64,000 nt of DNA from Trichomonas vaginalis G3. Taxonomy: Eukaryota; Parabasalia; Trichomonadida; Trichomonadidae. Position numbers and translations under genes: made by a program. The stretch is taken from contig NC_067206.1 in the NCBI RefSeq assembly GCF_026262505.1, positions 18,063,319 through 18,127,318 on the forward strand, read 5' to 3'. How positions within the stretch are numbered: the stretch's first letter is position 1; the number at the start of each line of letters is the position of its first letter. The notes under the pieces were generated by a model. It saw nothing but the letters and a program-made list of their open reading frames with translations. It did no database searches and was not told the DNA's origin. This document shows, one piece after another, positions 38,630-48,899 of the stretch.

Positions 38630-39354
38630 TTAATATTATCTAAAAAGTCTACTTCAACAGTCATTCGCACTGGTGCCTTCAGTACTACAGGCTCTCCTTG
38701 AAAGTCAACGAGTCTGAATTGCATGTCTTTCAAATTATGAGAACTAATGCGAACCCATTTTCCTAAATGAGTTGCTATGACAGGAACGTTTGGAATGAAC
38801 ATTGAATTGACTGCATAACAGAAAGATTTATACTCTACTGAACCTTTACTATTAACTCCTGAAATGTCTGTGACATTAGCTATTTTTGACTCAATGTATA
38901 AACAATTGCCATAACATACGTATGGAACAGATTTCATCTCAATAACACCACTAACACTTTTCAAAGGCAGTTGCATATGATATGCTCCTATAAGAAGTTG
39001 AACTCTTTGACTCATTCGTGTTATCTTGAACTCTTTCTCGCTGCTGAACTTCAATGTTCCCTCAGAAGAGAGTTCGACATCTATGTTGTCAATAGTTTCT
39101 TCATTTATGAGAGTATCTATGACTCCAGCAATTTTATCTATTCTGTACTCGGCTCGGTTAGGAAATGTTATAACACTTCTTACACCATCTATTTCAATCT
39201 CTATGAAATCTGTTTCATCTGTTATGACAAAAGTTGCGATAGTATTGAAGTCAACAACTCTGAAAGCAAGTGCTTCATTCTGAAGACCTAAGTTTGTTTG
39301 TAGCTTTACTGTCCCGTATTCGTTTGGGGCTGTACTTTGCAAATAGAACAACAT
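38590..39354 (-). CDS. penton / minor capsid protein candidate
   Basis: 254 codons, the usual size of the Polinton single jelly-roll penton protein. It starts MLFYLQSTAPNEYGTVK, is beta-rich throughout, and ends with the pattern MQFRLVDFQGEPVVLKAP then VRMTVEVDFL, resembling the last strands of Polinton and adintovirus penton proteins (F-R-L-V-D, small loop with G-x-P-V, then a long strand). It is divergent from the fibre gene with a 17-base gap, fitting a penton-fibre pair. Sequence similarity is judged by eye only. Confidence 0.5.
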   Translation of the reverse strand: MLFYLQSTAPNEYGTVKLQTNLGLQNEALAFRVVDFNTIATFVITDETDFIEIEIDGVRSVITFPNRAEYRIDKIAGVIDTLINEETIDNIDVELSSEGTLKFSSEKEFKITRMSQRVQLLIGAYHMQLPLKSVSGVIEMKSVPYVCYGNCLYIESKIANVTDISGVNSKGSVEYKSFCYAVNSMFIPNVPVIATHLGKWVRISSHNLKDMQFRLVDFQGEPVVLKAPVRMTVEVDFLDNIKCNSLQENSELKI

Positions 39355-39371
39355 TTTATTCTCATTAAAAT

Positions 39372-41540
39372 ATGACTATTGCTGCATATGCGTATGAAAC
39401 AAATGAAGCAAGAAGAGCACATGAACTAGTTAACGAAAACTCAACTTTAACCATTGAAGGTAATGATTTAGTCATTGACGATGGAAAAACTAAAAAAGTC
39501 ATTGACTTCGATACTTTTAACACGTATGACCCATTCATTACAACAAGCAAAGTTCCTATTATAAATGATGGAACGGTGCAATATATAAATTCTACAGTAG
39601 ATGCCTCATTAGTGAAAATCCTTAATGTTCTCATTGAATTGTTAAAGAGCTTTCGATTTGACGACAACATTAAATGCCTAAAGAATTTAGTCATGAATGA
39701 GAAACAAATTCTTGGCGTTGCTGGTAGCAGTAATGATGTGCATCTCATGACATTAGAATATTATAACGAACATAAAGATGAACTGAAAGGAGAGAAGGGT
39801 GACAAGGGAGACGCTGGTCCTCAAGGCATACAAGGTCCTCAAGGCATACAAGGACCTCAAGGTCCTCAAGGAGAACAAGGAGAGAAGGGTGACGATAGTT
39901 TGGATGGTAAAAATGGAAGAGATGGAAAGAAAGCTAGTTCATGATTGTGGGATGTTATAGACACTGGTTTAACTGCAGCTGCATTATCTGGAATAGAATA
40001 CCAAATCGGAAAGATATGGGCTGTACTTGGTGAAGATGTGTTAGATGACGTTAAAGATGCTTTGAACTTCATTTCAAATGGTTCGGATACTATTAAAACT
40101 TTATCTGGTTGGATGCAAGAAACAAGGAGTCAAATAGATACTGTAAGACGTATAGCAAACAATGCACGTACGGGATTGGATACTTTACGAGAAGCACAAA
40201 ATACACTAAAGGAAGCAAATGATATTCTTGGCTCAGTATCAGACATGCATGAAGATTGGCTTAAAGGTATTGACAAATCTTTAAAAAATCACAGTCAGTC
40301 TATTGCTGACTACAAGAAAAGTATAGATTTTTTACATAGTGCTATGGACGTACATGATGGAAGTATAAAGAACTTACTTAATGATAACAATAACTTACCA
40401 GGAACTATTAAAACATTCATAAAGTCCTTTGTAAAACCTGGTGCTCTAACATTTAGGTCTTTGAGAGCAAGAGCATTGAAGTCAAGAGACGTAGAAACTC
40501 CAACAGAACCTACAGAAGGAACTGAAATAACAGAAACTCCAGAAGAGCCACCAAAACCAACAGCTAATGAAATATTGTTCGAATATTTTCCAAGGTACTC
40601 TGTCCTCATTGCATACATTCAAGAAATACTTAAGAAAGCAGACTTGACTTTAGGAGATGATGAAAGTTCTGTATATCTTTCGTTCCAGTTCCAAATAGCA
40701 GAACTTTTGAGACAGATATGCTTAATGTATGACAACATCTCTGATTTCACAAGATATGATGACGACCATGACCCCAAACACGGTGAAGAAGAAGTTTTAC
40801 AAACATCCATTAAGACAGGAAAGATTTTAACTCAAAGTCTCATTATTGACACCGAAGGTGGTGAAATAGATGTTTTAAACGAATTGAAGAAAAATACTTC
40901 TTCGGGAGGTGGTGGTAGGCATGAACTTGAAATAAATGAGATAGAAGAGAAATTAGCCGAAAAAGCAGACAAAAACCATGTTCATTATATAAGTTCAGAC
41001 GAACAAATTATAATGGACTACCATGGATATTTAACACAAGATGAACAAATAAGCACTGAAGATATTAATGAAAGAAGATATAAATACATTCGTGCTGAAG
41101 GTTATGATATAAGATGTGTTGTAAGTTATGACACAGGTAAGGCTCCAGAAGCATTTGACTATAACGATGAAATATATGCTTCGTATTTCTTTGTTAACAA
41201 TGTATTAGTTGAACCAAGATTTATGTTAAGAGTTAAGGCAAAAATAACTGTTGAAGATGCTCTAAAAAATAAAGCTGACAAAGAACACATACATCCTGAA
41301 ATAAATGAAGAAATTAGGAGTTTAAGATATGATTTAGAAAGTATGCAGCCGGCAGAGCATAAACATAATATATCTGACATAAATAACCTTCAAACCGCTT
41401 TAGACAGTAAAGCTGAAAAGAACCATACACATAATTCCTTCACAAATGTTGCTATAGAAAACATTGAAGGAACTGTTGGCGGAACTGGTGGAGATTCTTT
41501 ATATTATAAACCTCCTAACTTTCCAAAACCAAGTCTAAGA
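39372..41540 (+). pseudogene. collagen-like fibre protein with in-frame TGA, 3' end lost
   Basis: One frame runs from 39372 to about 41540, broken by a TGA at 39942-39944. Before it, residues about 140-185 are Gly-x-y collagen repeats (GEKGDKGDAGPQGIQGPQ and similar). After it come a long helical shaft (HEDWLKGIDKSLKNHSQS), a Pro/Thr/Glu linker (TPTEPTEGTEITETPEEP), and fibre units such as HNISDINNLQTALDSKAEKN with HTH motifs. The C-terminal head is replaced by unrelated DNA after YYKPPNFPKP. A Trp codon may stand where TGA now is. The gene makes a likely attachment fibre in intact elements. Confidence 0.75.
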
Positions 41541-41545
41541 GCCAT

Positions 41546-42421
41546 TTGTCAGATTTTCCCGAAATGCAAGGTTAAGATTTTAGCAGCGACTAACTTTGAG
41601 TGTACATATATAATTGTTATACTGAGTACTTTCTATCTGTGTTACTTATTTGAGTCTAAGAGTCATTTCTACCATAGAACTAGATATTGTCTCTCATTAA
41701 ATATATATAACTGTAAACTGCTTAATTCATTTATCTATTTAGATAAAATTATATTTATATAAGATTTCATGTTATTATTTCATCTTTATTATTTTTTTAT
41801 TCCTTTGAAAAGTGACACTGGATAGTTTGTCCCTTTCTCTGTTTTTGCATAAATAAATCTTATTGTATCGATTCCAATTTTTACTGATAATAGATATTTT
41901 AATCGATAAATTCTTTAATTCATAATAAATACTGATATATTATTTAAAAATGTATCAAAATGTCAATATTTTCTTTTAAATTTATTAATAAAATAATTTG
42001 CTACGTGGGTGTAATAATTTGATCAATCACGTTTGGACCAAAATTCCCAACAAATTTAAATCATAATCATTTTTACAAAATAATCATAAAAGGAAGTATT
42101 TAATCTACGTTATAGTGGTTGTGGGATACATCGATGAAGACGCTTGGAATTTGATACAAGATAGAATGAAGACAAAAAAAAGTTTTATAAAAAATAGAAA
42201 ATCCAATATTTGATTAATTATCATATTGGATTAAGATTTGTAAATTTGAAAATAAATCAAATTGAGAGTACGGTAAACAGAATTGAGAATGTTGTAAAAA
42301 TATTTCAGAGAATTTTTTTATTTGAGAAGTTTTCTTTGTTGAATTAATTGAATTGAAGTCAAGAAGGAAATTATAAAATTTATTTAATCCTAAGTGATAA
42401 ATTCCTTATTAAAATGGCTAG
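41546..42421. other. intergenic AT-rich region
   Basis: No gene found. The fibre frame stays open by chance to 41762 but the encoded sequence loses all fibre character. Confidence 0.4.
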
Positions 42422-42602
42422 GAATTGGAGGGTGTGAGTACTATAGAACGTAATAGTATTTCACACCCTCCAATTCATCCTATGACGCCGAAAAATTTTG
42501 GTGAAATGCGACGACATTTCATCAAAAATTTTCGGCGCCATATAGAGAACTATAGTCTGTGAGGTACTGATTCTATCTATGTACCTCGCAGACCATAGTT
42601 CT
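42422..42602. repeat. three adjacent long hairpins
   Basis: Arms: GAATTGGAGGGTGTGA (42422) with its inverse (to 42476); CGCCGAAAAATTTTGGTGAA (42486) with its inverse (to 42537); AGAACTATAGTCTGTGAGGT (42545) with its inverse (to 42602). Arms are 22-23 bases with one or two mismatches and loops of 6-14 bases. Gaps between hairpins are only 7-9 bases. Confidence 0.9.
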
Positions 42603-42739
42603 GAGTCCCAATTCCAAAAAAAAACCTGTAATATAATTTTTGACATGTAAACTCTAAAGTCTATTGGCCGGCCAAATATTTGTCACTTTTCACTTCACTT
42701 CACTTCCATCATTTCGTCTTACCACAATATTGAGGATTT

Positions 42740-43562
42740 CTGGTGCCAATTATTGTAAACTCATCCAGAAAAAACACACTGATAATGTTTTTCAATGTAA
42801 AAACTGCCCATGCGAAATTAAAATCGAACACAATGCAGAATGAATATTCAGAGCTATTTATATTAAAGATCACGATGACTGAAAAATTGAAACAAAATTT
42901 CTATAGGATGTTATCAATTACTATGTTGAAAAATACATAGATTTATACAATCCGCAAAATAAGCAGAATTTTATCCAAATGATCAGATCAAAATTCGGAA
43001 GAAATGACGTTTGAATACCATAGAACAAATTAAATATTCACCATATCTTTTTTTTAAAAAAAAAAAGTCCAATCGGTGTATGGTGAATTTCACCTCGCAT
43101 GGCACTACACCAAACATATCTCTCGCGAATGAGAGTAGATTATCATTTTACCATAGCAGATTTCCCTGACGCAAAAGATAAAGAACTTTACATATCTATA
43201 GCGTTTATCAGGTTTATACTTGAACGAAAAGGCAAAACAACATATAAATTTATCGGTTATGAGATAAGAATAAATCCCCTCCTTGAGCCTTTAGTAGCGT
43301 TAAGAAATATTGCTCATGATAACAAACAATTTATATGTAATGTGAATGAACAACTTGTGCCACTGAAGAAAAACTTTCTCAAATAAATGAGAAGATACAA
43401 AATTCAATTACATATTTAAGATCGTTTGAAATTCCAAATGAATTGTTAGATACGTATATGTTAGAAATTAATGAATTTTGTTATAATTCTCCAGGTTATA
43501 TTTTAGAACATTTCGAAGAATTTTTAGAGGATTTCAAAGAAAAGAATAATTTAATAGACTAA
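42740..43562 (+). pseudogene. degenerate gene with FLYWCH-like finger start
   Basis: + strand fragments in changing frames: DNVFQCKNCPCEIKIEHN and IKDHDD at 42779-42880 (finger-like Cys/His pattern), QNFIQMIRSKFGRNDV near 42965, then the open frame 43099-43386 (MALHQTYLSRMRVDYHF), and after a shift a helical acidic end EFLEDFKEKNNLID stopping near 43562. It may be a decayed transposon or host gene; the finger reading is tentative. Confidence 0.35.
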
Positions 43563-43678
43563 AAAATTTATTATTTTTATTTATTGTGAATTTTAAATTG
43601 TCACTTTTTAAGTGTTACTCCCTATTGAAAGTGTCGCTTTTTTGGGTGTCACTTTTTCGGAAATTCTTATATACTCTG

Positions 43679-43804
43679 GGACTTGCTCATTATGAGGTAT
43701 ATATTCTTACTATATACCTCATAAGGGGCAAGTCCTTACCAAAAACGAGAAAACTTGCTCGAAATGCGAAAGAATGTCGAGCAAGTTTTCTCGTTTTTGG
43801 TAAG
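43679..43804. repeat. two adjacent long hairpins
   Basis: GGACTTGCTCATTATGAGGT (43679) pairs with its inverse to 43735; CTTACCAAAAACGAGAAAAC (43735) pairs with its inverse to 43804, 28-base arms with no mismatch I can see. The sequence after it, GGCTGTGAGGCACTGATAAC, resembles part of the third hairpin at 42554-42573 (GTCTGTGAGGTACTGATT). Confidence 0.9.
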
Positions 43805-44633
43805 AAACCAAAGGCTGTGAGGCACTGATAACGTATTTCAATCCCTAATTAAAAAACAAATTAAAAACACAATTTTTTATTCAATTGCCACGTAAACTTT
43901 GGCAAAAATAAACTTTACATTGGCGACAAGGGCGTATTCAATTTTGGCCTTGCGACGCCATAAAGCTTTGAAAAAATAGTGTAAACTTCTCAAAATTGAA
44001 TAATTTACATTGCGACGCGACGCGACGCCAAAGCACTTTTTTCCTATAAATAAATTTTGATTTTTTATTATTTTTAATTTTTTTAAATAAATAGTAAAAA
44101 ATACTAGTTACTTTATGAAAGGTGGGACGACAATTAAAAAGTGAATATATATTTTAGTAGTTGCTTGATTCTTTTTACGGGCTTATTTATAAGCCCGTAA
44201 AAATGTCACAACTATTTATATATATAAACAATATACCTCAAATTTTTCTGAGCTTTGTCTCAGAAAAATTTGAGGTATATTCGCTATATCACACCCTTCA
44301 AATTGTTTTTGGATTATGATTTGATAGAAAAAAGGGACCCAAAAAAATTTGAATGGTTGGTTATACATATATACATATATAAATAAATAACAAAATATAA
44401 TGCAAAAAATAGTGTTTGAGGAGAAAAAAAATTGTAAGTTAGCCTATTCATCTAAATATCACATTCATAATGCTCATTTTGTATCTAGTATACCATATCA
44501 ACTTGGGCAGATTTGAATCTTAAAGTCTCAGATTGACCTACTTTTCCAAAAATATGTTCTCAAAACTCATTTGACACCTGAAGCATAAACATCTGAATTG
44601 CATCCTTAAAAAAATTTAATTATACAAACATAA
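43805..44633. other. intergenic region with two more hairpins and GCGAC microrepeats
   Basis: Hairpins: TTTTTACGGGCTTAT with its inverse (44172-44203) and ATATACCTCAAATTTTTCTG with its inverse (44231-44280, 22-base perfect arms). A GCGACGCGACGCGACGCC run lies near 44012-44030. No gene found. Confidence 0.7.
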
Positions 44634-46781
44634 TTAGAAATCATCTTTTGACGAGTAAGAAGCAACTTCGGAAACGCTTTCTCCGAACAAATTATCTTCA
44701 GGTTTGTTTTTATCTGTTTCTGCTAAATTAATTGTTGCAGTATTAACAGTAGATTTGATAGTATCTTCTTGAAGAGGAATTTCTGTATCAGAGTCTTTCA
44801 AAAGATCTAAAACAGGATCATTCAAGTCATTCATATCTGCTGTTGTCGCTGCAATAACAGGTCTCTTAACAGGAACATTATCTTGTGAATCTTCATCGCT
44901 TGATGATGAAGCAAAATCAATCTTTTCACTGCTCTTTTCCTTATTTTTGGATTTCGAAGCCGATGTCGATGAAGATGAGACGTCAAGGAAATCATCTTTC
45001 CTCTTCTTTCTATTAAACATATATGGATCATCAGTAAATCCAATAGAATGACCAGATTCTTCTTCAGGCATTGAAATCGTTTCAATATCTGAATCATCTG
45101 GAAGTAAATTTGCTCTGTTTGGTCTGATTCTCTGTTCGTAAGGTAATTTCTTCCTTGCAGTATTCAACACATCCTGCGGAACTACATTCTTTTCCACAGG
45201 AGTTTCCTTTGCAATTTGTCTCGCTGGTTTTCCTTTCATATTTTCTTCAATAGGAGGAACCATCGGGAATTTCACATCTCTCTCGATAAACAACTTAGAT
45301 TGGTCAACTTCTTCAAGAGGAGCACTTCTTCTGACTTCAAATAATAATCTGTCAAATAAAGCGATGTAAACATTTGAATTTTCTGTCAACTTCTTTCTAA
45401 CGTAAGGTATTGATAACTGAGGTACTGCACGAGATCTTCTGAGCTCTTCTAATTGCTTTGTTAAGTCTTCGTTTACTTGTTTCTTGTAGTTTGGCATCTT
45501 GAAGTCTTTCTCGGTCTCATCGATTGAGAAATCTCTTTCCAAAAACTTCTTTGCTTTGACTCTAATATGTTCTCCAGGCAAGAAAACAACTCGTGGAGGA
45601 GGTTCTTGATTGGGTGGAGGTGGTTCTATTGTGTTTACTAAATCTGCATGTTCATCCATTCTCTTGCTCATCTGTTGAACAGTCAAGTCTTCATCATTGA
45701 TTGACTTTTCATCCAATTGAGGTTGTTTTGATGGTAGGGATTCTTTTTCTGGTATTTTGACGGTATTCAAAAGGTAATTTAAGTCTTGAACAACAGTTTC
45801 TTTGGTAGAAGCAGGAGATAATAGGTTCTGCTGGCTTGTAGTAATAACAGGAGGTTGGTTTACGATGATATTGTACTTCTGTTCCTTTTCCATTGTTGAT
45901 GAAAGCCATTTTTCGTGAGATTTCTTAAGAGCAGCCACAGCCTCATCGAGTTGCTGTCTGATTTCAGCTTGTAGTTGATCCTGTTCTGTATTACGCTGTT
46001 TTGTACGTTCAATAAGTACTTGTTGATTGTTTTTAAGTTGATTAATTAACTCAATTTGCTCTTGAGGAAGTTTTACTTCCTTTGGTTCATCTGTCTTCTT
46101 CTTTCTAAGAATTGCAGCTTCCCTTCTGGTTTGAGCAATAACATTCCTAAGGTTTTCGAGTTCTCCAATAATATCTTTTAATCCATGGATTTCTCCGCAT
46201 CTTAGAGATTTCCATGCAGGTAAAAGTGCATTATGACGTCTTTCCATGTGGCTATCTAAGTATGCCATGTTTTTATACCTCTTTCCACATACAATGCATT
46301 TTTCAACTTCTGCATTTTGATTTAATTTCCCTTTTAACTCTTTTACCATAGTAGAGTATTTGCTAATTTTTGCATTTGCTGTATCTTCTCGAAGATCTGA
46401 TGATTTCAATTCTTGCTGAAGTTGTTTTTGACAATCTAAAAGATAAGTAATAGATATTTGGAGTAATCTAAGTAATTTGATCCCTAGAGGATTTGGAATT
46501 ATTTTAGATTCTGCTGTTGAAAATTTTGCTTTTGTAAAAGCTTTAACAATTTCTTCGAGTCTATCAATATCGTTATTCTCTACAATTGATTCCGGTGAAC
46601 ATTCTGCAATTAAGTTCCAATCCATTCCATCTGCTGATTCTTCAATTTCTGGTTCTTGGATATTTTGTGGTTCTTCTTGAGGAGGTGGCTGTTTTTCGTT
46701 TATCATAGGAATGTTATATCCACTAGGAGGTCGATATGCAGGGTTCCATCCTATATGCGAATAGGGTGAATACCCATCCAT
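44634..46781 (-). CDS. DZIP1-type zinc-finger coiled-coil protein
   Basis: 715 codons, intact. Residues about 50-130 match the DZIP N-terminal domain: MDWNLIAECSPESIVENND, then a helix LGIKLLRLLQISITYLLDCQ. A single C2H2 finger follows at about 165-187 (CIVCGKRYKNMAYLDSHMER then RH). Coiled coil covers about 205-310; the rest is charged and Ser-rich, ending in acidic SSSSDEDSQDN-type tracts. In animals DZIP1/DZIP1L act at the basal body and ciliary transition zone. Trichomonads have flagella, so a basal-body role fits. The order domain-finger-coil is the family's own. Confidence 0.82.
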   Translation of the reverse strand: MDGYSPYSHIGWNPAYRPPSGYNIPMINEKQPPPQEEPQNIQEPEIEESADGMDWNLIAECSPESIVENNDIDRLEEIVKAFTKAKFSTAESKIIPNPLGIKLLRLLQISITYLLDCQKQLQQELKSSDLREDTANAKISKYSTMVKELKGKLNQNAEVEKCIVCGKRYKNMAYLDSHMERRHNALLPAWKSLRCGEIHGLKDIIGELENLRNVIAQTRREAAILRKKKTDEPKEVKLPQEQIELINQLKNNQQVLIERTKQRNTEQDQLQAEIRQQLDEAVAALKKSHEKWLSSTMEKEQKYNIIVNQPPVITTSQQNLLSPASTKETVVQDLNYLLNTVKIPEKESLPSKQPQLDEKSINDEDLTVQQMSKRMDEHADLVNTIEPPPPNQEPPPRVVFLPGEHIRVKAKKFLERDFSIDETEKDFKMPNYKKQVNEDLTKQLEELRRSRAVPQLSIPYVRKKLTENSNVYIALFDRLLFEVRRSAPLEEVDQSKLFIERDVKFPMVPPIEENMKGKPARQIAKETPVEKNVVPQDVLNTARKKLPYEQRIRPNRANLLPDDSDIETISMPEEESGHSIGFTDDPYMFNRKKRKDDFLDVSSSSTSASKSKNKEKSSEKIDFASSSSDEDSQDNVPVKRPVIAATTADMNDLNDPVLDLLKDSDTEIPLQEDTIKSTVNTATINLAETDKNKPEDNLFGESVSEVASYSSKDDF

Positions 46782-46793
46782 TAAAAATGAACA
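46782..46793 (-). promoter_or_regulatory. Inr-like element before the DZIP1-type gene
   Basis: The minus strand reads GTTCATTTTTA just before the ATG. TCATTT fits the trichomonad initiator TCA-Y-T-(T/A), which usually lies within about 20 bases of the start codon. Confidence 0.5.
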
Positions 46794-48899
46794 AAGTCAT
46801 ATGGCATAATTGATTTGCTTTAACTAGAAAAATAAATTTCATCTATCAAATACTGTTTATCTAATTAAAACGGATTTGATATTGCAATAATATTCAAAAC
46901 TGGTATACAGAATCTGTTTATCCTACTTTTGAGTTTTAACGAGTTTGGTCGAAAATTCTTATTAAAAATATGCGAAATATGAAAATAATATGGAATATTG
47001 AAAGTAGGTATCAATGAAAATCAACACAACGAAATACACAAAAATGCAAGAATATGGAGTGGCTAATTATATTGTAGATGAGTTAAAAATAATAGATAAA
47101 AATCGCATAAATAGAGGATGTGCCAATATGTTTGAAGATCACAAGTTCTTACACTGCATCTTCCTCTTGTAGTTCGTTAAATATATTCAATTATATCTAG
47201 AGAATATTCATATGACACTAATATTTTTGAACGATTCATGAGTGAATATTGAAATTTATTCACAAAATACATTATGCAACACATAATGATAACTTTCGAT
47301 AAGGATGTTAATTTGGAAGAAAAGTGAGAAAATTCCTAAAATGCTAAAAATGAATTTTCCAAACGTACTTTTTTATCTCATTTTTTTGATTTTGAAAAAA
47401 ATTTGGAGAGAAGAACTCTTCGTTTTTGAATTTTATCACGATGGTTTTAAAGTATATTAGACACATGTATTGATATTACTATTTTTGTATATTTTGAGAG
47501 AAAATCCCTAAAAATTGAGAAAATCTAAGACGGTTTGAGAAAATATATAAACTATTGAAAATTTGAATTAAACTTCTAATTTGGAAAAAAGAAATTTGGA
47601 AAGAAGAAAAATCAAAAATCGAGATTTAGACTCAGCATCAAATGGAGAACAAAATGTTTCTTCATATGAAGGAAAAAATTTTCTTGTGAACAAATAGAGT
47701 TTTTAAAATTTTATTGTATGTAATGAAATAAACAAATATTAAAATTATTTTTTGATAACAAGAAAATTCCCAACAGAAAATATTTGAGACAAAGAAAAAA
47801 AGAAAATTGAAAAATATTACTCTCCTTTACATTTCATGAGATTTTAAATTTATTCTCATAAAATTGACAATTTTATACGTTTAGATGAAAATAATTGATT
47901 TTGCTTGAAATAAAAATTATTGTTTGCTTACAGCTATCAAATAGATTTTTGCTATTTTGATTAAAATTTGTTAATCAAATTAATAAATTTTTTGTAAATA
48001 TCTTAAATATCTGGATCACTCACTGATACGATGAATTAAACGATAAAAATAATACAAACTCAACTAAGTTTCCTGTCTTTCAACCAAAAAATATTATGCA
48101 ATTTAAATTAAATTGTTTATTCAAAGATAAAACAAAGATAAAGTAATTATAATTATCATATACTTTATGAATAACTCTCTAATTGGATAAGATTTTCGTA
48201 AAAATATTTTTATTAATATCGATAAGAATATGTTTACCTACTATCACCATATGTCGATAAACGAGAGTAGAGTGATTTTTATCATCGAAACTTTTTAAAA
48301 GCTGTAAGCAGGAAGTAATAATCTTGTTTTTTCTGAGTTAGTTGTAGAACTATTGATGCCCGAGTTATCATTGTGATGCAGAAGGATATCAATGTACTGA
48401 CTGAAGGATATGAATTGAATTTTATTGAATTTCAATTTGATCAAAATATGTTGAAATGATATGAATGTGTCAACTTCTGTATCATTCTCCTTCACTCCTT
48501 CCTTATTCTTTCGAGAACGAAGCTAGCTCAGCTTTCGCTGAGCGAATTGACACTTTTGATGCCCTAAACGTACATACTCTCAAATTTATCCAAAAAATTA
48601 ATACCACCTAAACTAGTATATTCTTATTTTAAATATGATATTATCCTTATATTCCACACTAAAATTCATTTAAATCAACTTTTTAAAAAAGTTCGAATCC
48701 TGCGCGTCTCACTTTTTAAATTTTCCAAATGGAAAATTATATTCTCCTAAAGTGAAAACAATTTTCCAAATTGACTTCCTTACTTTCGAATCAAGTGCAT
48801 CAACCAGATAGCAAATTTTGTTGATGGACCTATAGAATTTGGACGATAATTGTAAATCTCTCGAATTTTTGGTCGATTAAAAATTATATTTCAAAAGAA
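46794..48899. other. 2.1 kb AT-rich intergenic region
   Basis: No supported gene on either strand. A minus-strand 66-codon frame at 48295-48495 has no support. A small stem GCTCAGCTTTCGCTGAGC is at 48526-48543. Divergent promoters for the DZIP1-type gene and the gene at 48900 must lie here. Confidence 0.45.

Larger units (their letters stand above)
33690..41545. mobile_element. internal fragment of a second Maverick
   Basis: Gene content (packaging ATPase, penton candidate, collagen-like fibre, YPxRW family gene, HNH-associated module) and very short intergenic gaps mark it as Maverick DNA. No terminal repeat is visible at either side: the left edge lies near the CGGTTTGACAC sequence at 33764 (also at 2303 in element 1), preceded by a hairpin at 33721-33761, and the right edge is inside the fibre gene near 41540. 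It is therefore a truncated piece. Confidence 0.8.

Noticed and set aside
41541-41762. Extension of the fibre protein to 41762
   Set aside because: After about 41540 fibre repeats stop and the peptide becomes Cys/Ile/Tyr-rich as expected for non-coding DNA; the frame is open by chance.
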